This document shows positions 9,951-16,821 of a stretch of 64,000 nt of DNA, piece after piece (positions within the stretch are counted from its first letter, which is position 1; each line of letters opens with the position of its first letter). Made by a program: the position numbers and the translations under genes. Origin of the DNA: JAOUEA01 sp963797635 (GTDB taxonomy: Bacteria; Actinomycetota; UBA4738; HRBIN12); contig CAWCPZ010000010.1 in assembly GCA_963797635.1 (NCBI GenBank), forward strand, positions 496,001 through 560,000, written 5' to 3'. Below the pieces are notes generated by a model. That model made no database searches. It saw nothing but the letters and a program-made list of their open reading frames with translations, and was not told the origin of the DNA.

Positions 9951-10260
9951 ATGGCCGATCTCACGGTGATCTGGTGGCGTGACATCCCCGCCCAGGTGGT
10001 GGCCAAGCAGGGCCGCACCAGCGCGAAGGTTCCGCTGTCGCCACGGTTCCAGGAGGCGATCGACATGGCCGCCACGCGCGTCGGGCTTGATCGGCACCGA
10101 CGAGTACCTCAACGAATGGCGACGGGTGACGCGCGAGTGCGGCGACGATCTCGACGCCGAGGCTGCGAAGGAAGCGCACGCGTTGGAGCAGGCGTACGGC
10201 GATTCCCGGTTGGAATCGCTGGTGCGATCGGGCGGCACCGACGAAGGGGAGGGATCGTGA
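9951..10260 (+). CDS. Small conserved 'virulence factor' family protein (PF13769-like), frameshifted
   Basis: About 102 residues if one inserted T near 10089 (CTTGATC for CTGATC) is discounted. The N-terminus LTVIWWRDIPAQVVAKQGR and the later YLNEWRR stretch match my recollection of the small Pfam family named Virulence_fact. I recall this family next to corrinoid methyltransferase genes; the name does not reflect a proven role. There is no signal peptide, membrane segment or metal motif. It starts 10 bases after the corrinoid protein gene, and its TGA overlaps the next gene's GTG (GTGA at 10257-10260), so translation is probably coupled. A helper role in corrinoid methyl transfer is inferred from position only. 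Confidence 0.72.
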
Positions 10261-11176
10261 CCGACACCGTCGTGTCCTCGGCCACGAAGGAGGTCGTGAT
10301 CGGGTCGGGGCGGCCGTTCGTCATCATCGGCGAGCGCATCAACCCCACCGGTCGCAAGAAGCTCGCCGAGGAGATGAAGGCGGGCGACTTCTCCACGGTG
10401 ATCGCCGACACCGTGAACCAGGTCGAGGCCGGTGCCCACATGCTGGACGTGAACGCCGGGATCCCGCTCGCCGACGAACCCGCGATCCTGGCCGAGACGG
10501 TGAAGCTGGTGCAGTCGCTCACCGACGTGCCGCTCTCGATCGACTCCTCGATCGTGGCCGCGCTCGAGGCCGGCCTGGAGGTCTACGAGGGCAAGCCGTT
10601 GGTGAACTCCGTGACCGGGGAGGACGAGCGCATCGAGCAGGTGTTGCCGCTGGTGGCCAAGTACGGGGCCGCCGTCGTCGCGATCACGAACGACGAGACC
10701 GGCATCAGCGAAGACCCCGACGTGCGGTTCGCGGTGGCGGAGAAGATCGTGCACGCCGCCGCCGATCACGGCATCGCCGCCGCCGACGTCGTGGTCGACC
10801 CGCTGGTGATGCCGATCGGTGCGCTGGGCGGCGCGGGCCGGCAGGTGTTCTCGTTGGTGCGCCGTCTCCACGACGAGCTCGGCGTCAACAGCACGTGCGG
10901 CGCATCGAACGTCTCGTTCGGACTGCCCGATCGCAACCGGCTGAACGGCGCGTTCCTGGCGATGGCGATCGCGAACGGCCTCACGAGCGCGATCACCAGC
11001 CCGCTCCACGACGAGGTGCGCGAGGCCGTGATGGCCGCCGACGTGATGATGGGCAACGACCAGGACTGCAACGCGTGGATCGCGAAGCATCGTGAGCAGC
11101 CGGCCGGGCGGCACCGGCCGTCGAGGGGGCAGGGCCGGCCGTCGTGGTGCTGGGGCCGACGGTGGGCCGACGCTGA
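10257..11176 (+). CDS. Methyltetrahydrofolate:corrinoid methyltransferase (MtgA/AcsE-like)
   Basis: Start GTG 10257 overlaps the previous stop. Residues 1-278 form a pterin-binding TIM barrel: GERINPTGRKK, DVNAGIP, SIDSS, NSVTGE, AITNDETG, DPLVMPIGA and CGASNVSFGLPDR are all family blocks. These enzymes move methyl between cob(I)alamin protein and tetrahydrofolate. In betaine-type systems the direction is methyl-corrinoid to 5-methyl-THF. After about base 11094 the frame degenerates. One lost G would give an alanine-rich tail ending at TGA 11174-11176 (about 306 residues). The other candidate stop, TGA 11212-11214, overlaps the activator's GTG. The exact C-terminus is therefore uncertain, but the catalytic domain is intact. 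Confidence 0.88.
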
Positions 11177-11210
11177 GCGTCGTTCCCGATCCGGAGGCGA
11201 CGCCCGAACC

Positions 11211-13232
11211 GTGAGCGAGGCCGAAGGCTCGCTCGTCGTCTTCACCCCGTCGGGCAAGCGGGGGCGGTTCGACGAGGGCACGAACCTGCTGGACGCGGCG
11301 CGCTCGCTGGGGGTCGACCTGGATTCGGTCTGCGGCGGACGAGGCATCTGCGGCCGGTGCCAGGTGGTGGTGAGCGAAGGGGAGTTCGCCAAGCACGGCA
11401 TCACCTCGAAGGCCGATCACCTCACGGCGTTCAGCGAACCGGAGTCGCGCTATCGCGAGCGGTCGGGGCTCGCCGCCGATCGACGACTGGGGTGCCACGC
11501 CCGGGTGTGCGGCGACCTCGTCGTGGACGTGCCGCCGGAGAGCCAGATCCATCGCCAGGTGGTGCGCAAGGAAGCCGACGCGCACCCGATCGAGGTCGAC
11601 CCGGTCGTGCGTCTGCACTACGTCGAGGTCCGCGAACCCGATCTCGCCGATCCCAGCGGCGATCTGCAGCGCCTGCTGGAGGCGCTCGACCGCGACTGGT
11701 CGCTCGAGGGTCTCGCGTGCGACCCCCACGTGCTCGCGACGCTGCAGCGGACGCTGCGCGCCGGCGACTGGACCGCCACGGTGGCCGTGCACGACGGGTC
11801 GACGATCACGGCGATCTGGCCCGGTTTCCACGACGTCGCCTTGGGCGTGGCGTTCGACATCGGCTCCACCACCGTGGCCGGCCACCTCTGCGACCTGCAC
11901 ACCGGCGAGGTGCTCGCGAGCGCGGGCGCGATGAACCCGCAGATCCGGTTCGGCGAGGACCTGATGAGCCGCGTCAGCTACGTGATGATGAATCCCGGCG
12001 CCGAGACCGAACTGACCCGCGTGGTCCGCGAGTGCGTGGACGGGCTGGTCGCCGAGCTCTGCACGGGGGCCGGGGTGGACCCGAACGACGTGCTCGACCT
12101 CACGATCGTCGGCAACCCGATCATGCATCACCTGTTCCTCGGCCTCGACCCCACGGAGCTGGGCGGCGCACCGTTCGCGCTGGCCACCGACGAGGCGGTA
12201 CGACGAGCGGCGCGGGAGCTCGATCTCACGGCCACGAACGCCGGGGCCCGCGTCTACGTCCTGCCGTGCATCGCGGGCCACGTCGGTGCCGACACCGCCG
12301 GCGTGATCCTGTCCGAGGCGCCCCACGACCAGGAGATCGTGAACCTGCTGGTCGACGTCGGGACGAACGCCGAGATCGTGCTGGGCAACCGCGACCGGAT
12401 GCTCGCAGCGTCGAGCCCGACGGGCCCGGCGTTCGAGGGTGCACAGATCTCGTGCGGCCAGCGGGCGGCTCCGGGCGCGATCGAACGCGTCCGCATCGAC
12501 CGCGAGACCTTGGAGCCGAGGTTCCGCGTGATCGGCCAGGACACGTGGTCGGACGATCCCGGCTTCGACGCCGCAACGGTCACCGGCGTGTGCGGTTCGG
12601 GGATCATCGAGGCGGTCGCCGAGCTGTTCCTCGCCGGCATCCTCACCACCGACGGCGTGATCGACGGCGGACTCGGCGAACGATCGCCACGGATCCAACC
12701 CGACGGGCGCACGTTCTCCTACGTGCTGCACGACGTGCCGGGGGCGCCTCGTCTGGTGATCACCCAGAACGACATCCGCCAGATCCAACTCGCGAAGGCC
12801 GCGCTGTACGCCGGCTGCCGCTTGCTGATGGACGCCTTCGGCATCGAGACGGTCGATCGGATCCGGCTGGCCGGCGCGTTCGGCGCCCACATCGATCCCA
12901 CGTACGCGTTGGTGCTGGGTCTGGTGCCCGACTGCGATCCGGCCCGCGTCACGAGCGCCGGCAACGCCGCCGGCACCGGCGCACGGATCGCGTTGCTCAA
13001 CCGGGCTGCCCGCGGCGAGATCGAGGGCGTGGTGCGGCGGGTCGAGAAGCTCGAGACCGCGGTGGAACCACGGTTCCAGGAACACTTCGTGGCGGCGATG
13101 GGCATCCCGCACACGACCGAGCCGTTCCCGCGGCTGGCGGCGACGATCGATCTGCCGGCGCCCAGGACCTCGTCCGGTGGCACCGATCGTCCCCGGAGAC
13201 GGCGCCGCGACGCCCCAGACCGCACATCCTGA
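11211..13232 (+). CDS. Corrinoid-protein reductive activator: [2Fe-2S] domain plus ASKHA/DUF4445 ATPase (RACo/RamA-like)
   Basis: 673 residues from GTG 11211. A plant-type ferredoxin domain comes first, with Cys41, Cys47 and Cys50 (CGGRGICGRC) and Cys95 (RLGCHARV). A linker follows, then an ASKHA nucleotide-binding module: AFDIGSTTVAGHLCDL, DVGTNAEIVLGN, GPAFEGAQISCG, GVCGSGIIEAV and LAGAFGAHID. Such proteins use ATP and an electron to return accidentally oxidised Co(II) corrinoid to active Co(I). The single [2Fe-2S] domain resembles RACo more than RamA, which has two [4Fe-4S] clusters. Its place between the two methyltransferase genes supports service of this corrinoid protein. In a cell with oxygen-using enzymes, the low-potential electron donor is an open question. 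Confidence 0.92.
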   Translation: MSEAEGSLVVFTPSGKRGRFDEGTNLLDAARSLGVDLDSVCGGRGICGRCQVVVSEGEFAKHGITSKADHLTAFSEPESRYRERSGLAADRRLGCHARVCGDLVVDVPPESQIHRQVVRKEADAHPIEVDPVVRLHYVEVREPDLADPSGDLQRLLEALDRDWSLEGLACDPHVLATLQRTLRAGDWTATVAVHDGSTITAIWPGFHDVALGVAFDIGSTTVAGHLCDLHTGEVLASAGAMNPQIRFGEDLMSRVSYVMMNPGAETELTRVVRECVDGLVAELCTGAGVDPNDVLDLTIVGNPIMHHLFLGLDPTELGGAPFALATDEAVRRAARELDLTATNAGARVYVLPCIAGHVGADTAGVILSEAPHDQEIVNLLVDVGTNAEIVLGNRDRMLAASSPTGPAFEGAQISCGQRAAPGAIERVRIDRETLEPRFRVIGQDTWSDDPGFDAATVTGVCGSGIIEAVAELFLAGILTTDGVIDGGLGERSPRIQPDGRTFSYVLHDVPGAPRLVITQNDIRQIQLAKAALYAGCRLLMDAFGIETVDRIRLAGAFGAHIDPTYALVLGLVPDCDPARVTSAGNAAGTGARIALLNRAARGEIEGVVRRVEKLETAVEPRFQEHFVAAMGIPHTTEPFPRLAATIDLPAPRTSSGGTDRPRRRRRDAPDRTS

Positions 13233-13244
13233 AAGGAGCACCTC

Positions 13245-14798
13245 GTGAGCGATCAGGCACCCGAAGGCCGCAGGGGACGACAGGGCGGTGGCCGCGCGGC
13301 ACGACAGGCCGCGCGGTTGCACGCCGTGGCCGAGAAGATCCCGTTCATCACGCGCACGCTGCAACCGTTCGAGGTGCTGAACGAGGAAGGGCTCAGCCTG
13401 GTCGAGCACAACGCCGACGTGATCCTGGAGCAGGTGGGGATCGAGGTCCACGGAGCGCCGGATGCGCTGGAGCTGTTCAAGGGAGCCGGGGCCGACGTGG
13501 ACGGCGAACGTGTGCGGTTCCCCGCCGGCCTGTGCCGGCAACTGGTGCAGGCCACCGCTCCCCGGGAGTTCACGCAGCACGCGCGGAACCCGGAGCACAG
13601 CGTGCAGATCGGCGGCAACGCCACCGTGTTCGCGCCCGCGTACGGTTCGCCGTTCGTGCGCGACGTCGACGGCGGCCGTCGGTACGGCACGATCGAGGAC
13701 TTCCGCAACTTCGTGAAGCTCGCGAACTCCTCACCGTTCCTGCACCACTCGGGCGGCACGGTGTGCGAGCCGGTCGACCTGCCGGTGAACAAGCGGCACT
13801 ACGACATGGTGTACGCGCACATGCGGTACTCCGACCGTCCGTTCATGGGGTCGGTGACCCATCCGCAGCGCGCCGAGGACACGGTGTCGATGGCGCGCAT
13901 CCTGTTCGGCAAGGACTACCTCGACGACCACTGCGTCGTGTTGAGCCTGATCAACGCGAACTCGCCGCTGGTGTGGGACTCCTCGATGCTCGGCGCCGCG
14001 CGCGCCTACGCCGAGGCGAACCAGGCGGTGATCATGACGCCGTTCATCCTGGCGGGGGCGATGAGCCCGGCGACGGTGGCCGGCGCCGCCACCCAGACCC
14101 TGGCCGAGGCGCTCGCCGGCATGGCCTACGTCCAGCTCGTCCGGCCCGGCGCGCCGGTGGTGTTCGGGTCGTTCGCCTCGTCGATGTCGATGCAGTCGGG
14201 CGCGCCGACGTTCGGCACGCCCGAGCCCGCGCTGGTCCTGTACACCCTGGCTGCCTGCGCGCGCCGGCTCGGCGTGCCGTTCCGCAGCGGCGGTTCGCTG
14301 ACGGCCTCGAAGATCCCCGACGCCCAGGCGGCGTACGAATCGGCCAACACCCTGCAGCCCACCGTGCTGGGCGGCGTGAACTTCGTGCTGCACGCGGCGG
14401 GCTGGCTCGAGGGCGGTCTGACCATGGGTTACGAGAAATTCGTCATGGACCTGGACCAGTGCGGCATGATGGCGGCCTTCGCCAAGGGCGTGGACCTCTC
14501 ACCGAACGGACAGGCGTTGGACGCGATCGTCGAGAACGGGCCGGGCCAGCACTTCCTGGGCACGGCGCACACGCTGGCCAACTTCGAGTCGGCGTTCTTC
14601 CGCAGCTCGATCGCCGACAACAACTCCTTCGAGCAGTGGGAGATCGAGGGATCGGCGGACTCGATTACCAGGGCGAACACGATCTGGAAGAAGATGCTGG
14701 CCGAATACGAGGCTCCAGTGATCGACGAGACCGTCGATGAGGAGCTCAGAAGCTGGATCGAGCAGAAGAAGGCGTCCTTCCCGGACTCGAACGTATAG
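13245..14798 (+). CDS. MttB-family amine methyltransferase without pyrrolysine (MtgB-like)
   Basis: 517 residues from GTG 13245 behind AAAGGAGCACC. The protein aligns along its length with the trimethylamine methyltransferase superfamily (MttB, PF06253): RFPAGLCRQLVQATAP, GSPFVRDVDGGRRYGTIED, FRSGGSLTASKIPDAQAAYE and MGYEKFVMDLDQCGMM. The frame is uninterrupted and contains no in-frame TAG, so it does not encode pyrrolysine. It therefore belongs with the large non-Pyl branch whose characterised member MtgB demethylates glycine betaine to dimethylglycine using a corrinoid protein. With betaine import upstream and dimethylglycine and sarcosine enzymes around it, glycine betaine is the best substrate guess; proline betaine or carnitine are alternatives. 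Confidence 0.92.
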   Translation: MSDQAPEGRRGRQGGGRAARQAARLHAVAEKIPFITRTLQPFEVLNEEGLSLVEHNADVILEQVGIEVHGAPDALELFKGAGADVDGERVRFPAGLCRQLVQATAPREFTQHARNPEHSVQIGGNATVFAPAYGSPFVRDVDGGRRYGTIEDFRNFVKLANSSPFLHHSGGTVCEPVDLPVNKRHYDMVYAHMRYSDRPFMGSVTHPQRAEDTVSMARILFGKDYLDDHCVVLSLINANSPLVWDSSMLGAARAYAEANQAVIMTPFILAGAMSPATVAGAATQTLAEALAGMAYVQLVRPGAPVVFGSFASSMSMQSGAPTFGTPEPALVLYTLAACARRLGVPFRSGGSLTASKIPDAQAAYESANTLQPTVLGGVNFVLHAAGWLEGGLTMGYEKFVMDLDQCGMMAAFAKGVDLSPNGQALDAIVENGPGQHFLGTAHTLANFESAFFRSSIADNNSFEQWEIEGSADSITRANTIWKKMLAEYEAPVIDETVDEELRSWIEQKKASFPDSNV

Positions 14799-14810
14799 GC
14801 AGGGAGCGGC

Positions 14811-15686
14811 ATGGCGGTGCGGAAACGACGGAGCCTCGGAGGGCTGGATCTCGAGCAGCAGGCGGCGCTGCGCATGCTCGTGGCAGCGCCGAAGTTCGAG
14901 CTGATCCCGCTCTCGAACACCGCCGAGAAGGCCGACGAGTTGCCGCACGCCGCCACGGTCACGGTGACCGCCTCACCCAGTCACGGGATCGAAGCCACGC
15001 TCGCCCTCGCCGAGGAGGTCGCCGGCCGCGGGCACGTCGTGATCCCGCACCTGTCGGCGCACATGATCCGCGACCGCGCGCATCTGGGCGAGGTGCTCGA
15101 TCGATGCCGAGAGGCCGGCTTCAGCCGGGCGTTCGTCGTGGGCGGCGACGCCAAGGACAAAGGGGAGTTCCACGACGGCCTGATGCTGCTCCGGGCGATC
15201 GACGAAGCGGGCCACCCGTTCACCGAGATCGGCGTGCCGAGCTATCCCGAGGGACACGTCGACATCCCCGATGCCCGGCTGCTCGAGGTGCTGCTGGAGA
15301 AGCAGCGGTACGCCTCGTACATGACCACGCAGATGTGCTTCAACCCCGGCGCGATCGTCACGTGGATCGGCACGATGCGCGCGGCCGGCGTCGCCCTGCC
15401 CGTGCACCTGGGCACGCCGGGCGTGGCCGAACTCACGAAGCTGATGACGATCAGCGCGCGCATCGGCATCGCCGACAGCGCCCGCTACCTGAAGAAGAAC
15501 AAGCGCATGGTGGGGTCGCTGCTCACCCCGGGCAAGTTCGGGCCCGATTCGCTGCTCGAAGGTATGGGGCCGGCGCTCACCGACCCGGGCGCCAAGCTCG
15601 AGGCCCTGCACCTGTTCACCTTCAACCAGGTGCAGGCGACCGTGGATTGGCAGCAACGCATGCTCGCCGCGCTCGACGAAGCCTGA
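14811..15686 (+). CDS. metF: Methylenetetrahydrofolate reductase-family protein
   Basis: 291 residues starting at ATG 14811, 12 bases after the methyltransferase stop, last gene of the rightward operon. The FAD-binding TIM barrel is recognisable from FVVGGDAKDKGEF, IGVPSYPEGHVD, YMTTQMCFNPGAIVTWI and VPVHLGTPGV-like strands. The length is that of the single-domain bacterial MetF. Normally it reduces methylene-THF to methyl-THF. In this operon the methyltransferase supplies methyl-THF, so the enzyme probably runs in the oxidising direction and returns the methyl group to the C1 pool. That is inference from context. The gene ends 14 bases before a convergent gene. Confidence 0.88.
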   Translation: MAVRKRRSLGGLDLEQQAALRMLVAAPKFELIPLSNTAEKADELPHAATVTVTASPSHGIEATLALAEEVAGRGHVVIPHLSAHMIRDRAHLGEVLDRCREAGFSRAFVVGGDAKDKGEFHDGLMLLRAIDEAGHPFTEIGVPSYPEGHVDIPDARLLEVLLEKQRYASYMTTQMCFNPGAIVTWIGTMRAAGVALPVHLGTPGVAELTKLMTISARIGIADSARYLKKNKRMVGSLLTPGKFGPDSLLEGMGPALTDPGAKLEALHLFTFNQVQATVDWQQRMLAALDEA

Positions 15687-15699
15687 TCGGCGCTCGTCT

Positions 15700-16269
15700 T
15701 CAGAGGAGCTCGATCACCGGCTCCAGGGAATCTTCCGGTTCGTCCGGGAAGAAGCGCTCACGCAGCGCCTGCTGGGACGCGATGTCCTTCGGCCGCGGCG
15801 GGCCCATCGCTCCGACGATCGTGAGCCCCGAGCGGATCTGGTACAGCGCCAAGGGGGAGATCGTCCGAACCACGATCCCCTCGAGTTCGCAGGGCGGCCA
15901 GGACCACGTGTCGGGGGGCAAGAGGACCCGCACGAGACCGTGTTCCCCGGGCAGGGTGAACGACGGCGGGCCCGCCTCGGCGATGTCGATCACGCTGAGT
16001 TCCAGGTTCAGTCCCTCGCGCACGGTTCCCATCACCAACGGGGAACCCGCCGTGGGCTCGAAGCGGATCTCCGGCGGCTCGAAGCCCAGCTCCTCGAACA
16101 TCCGCAGTCCCCGATCGAGGGCGTCGCGAGCGATCATGACGTCGACGTCGTCGTGGTGGCGCCGGATCCGGCCGCCGAGCAGCGCGTCCTCGGCGAAGCC
16201 GCCGAAGATCCGGATGGGTGCATCGAGCTCCATCAGGGAGCGGATCAACGGGAGGTACTCGGCGCCCAT
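15700..16269 (-). CDS. Nucleotidyltransferase-fold protein
   Basis: 189 residues. The region IFGGFAEDALLGGRIRRHHD followed by DVDVMI is the helix-turn-Asp-x-Asp core of the Pol-beta/MNT nucleotidyltransferase fold, in the form seen in aminoglycoside 2''-adenylyltransferase-like proteins. The remainder (LELSVIDIAEAG, PLALYQIRSG) fits that group. No substrate can be assigned, and antibiotic modification is not implied. It follows soxG with three bases between stop and start, so it may be the last gene of the sarcosine oxidase operon. Nothing else ties it to that pathway. Confidence 0.75.
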   Translation of the reverse strand: MGAEYLPLIRSLMELDAPIRIFGGFAEDALLGGRIRRHHDDVDVMIARDALDRGLRMFEELGFEPPEIRFEPTAGSPLVMGTVREGLNLELSVIDIAEAGPPSFTLPGEHGLVRVLLPPDTWSWPPCELEGIVVRTISPLALYQIRSGLTIVGAMGPPRPKDIASQQALRERFFPDEPEDSLEPVIELL

Positions 16270-16272
16270 CGC

Positions 16273-16821
16273 TCACCCCACCGCGGCGCCGAACCAGTCG
16301 ATCAGGTAGTTCGCGAACGAGGTGCGCACGGCGATGCCGGTGGTGTCGGCGCGTTCGTGCAGGACCACCTGGGCCTTGCCCAGCATCGTCTGGGCGCACA
16401 TGCCGGGCGCCCACATCGAGGGATGCAGATCGATCGAGCACCCCTTCGACAGGATCTCCTTGGCTCGAGGGCCGGAGATCTCCAGGGCCACGCGGTTCGC
16501 GCTGACGTCGACGATCGAACGATGGAGCCCGTCGAGCGCCGCCTCGAGTTCGGCGACGATCTCGCGCCCGGCGTGCGGCGGTCCCAGGATCACCCACTCG
16601 TCGGGGCCGAGCCACAGGGCCGCCCTCGGGCCGTCCTCCCAGGCGGTGTTCGGATCGACCGGCAACGGATAGGGGGCACGCCCGGCGAGCGCGGGGTCCA
16701 GCCGCAGGTTCACCTGGGCGAGGAACGGCACGTGCTCGAGCACGACGCCGCCGTCGGTGACCTGCGCGATGCGGGCGAGGTCGTCCACGCGCGCGGCGAG
16801 CGGATCGCGAGCGGTGGTCAC
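16273..16821 (-). CDS. soxG: Sarcosine oxidase gamma subunit
   Basis: 182 residues. The GTG start (complement of 16819-16821) overlaps the soxA stop as GTGA. The sequence has the SoxG pattern of a GcvT-like fragment: LWLGPDEWVILGP, VDVSANRVALEISGPRAKEI and LSKGCSIDLHP. A late stretch of the type GKAQVVLHE and the terminal IRTSFANYLIDWF-like segment also fit. It is the smallest structural partner of the heterotetrameric TSOX complex in the cytosol. Because this subunit is poorly conserved, the operon order (B-D-A-G) is as persuasive as the motifs. No frameshift is seen. Confidence 0.9.
   Translation of the reverse strand: MTTARDPLAARVDDLARIAQVTDGGVVLEHVPFLAQVNLRLDPALAGRAPYPLPVDPNTAWEDGPRAALWLGPDEWVILGPPHAGREIVAELEAALDGLHRSIVDVSANRVALEISGPRAKEILSKGCSIDLHPSMWAPGMCAQTMLGKAQVVLHERADTTGIAVRTSFANYLIDWFGAAVG

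Noticed and set aside
9726..13598. A 1290-codon open frame on the minus strand
   Set aside because: It is antisense to the corrinoid operon, rich in Arg/His/Gly with no domain, and results from high-GC third positions of the real genes.
13245..14798. Pyrrolysine-containing MttB
   Set aside because: The frame has no internal TAG; the protein belongs to the non-pyrrolysine branch.
15700..16269. Aminoglycoside resistance gene
   Set aside because: Only the nucleotidyltransferase fold can be supported; the context gives no sign of resistance or mobility.
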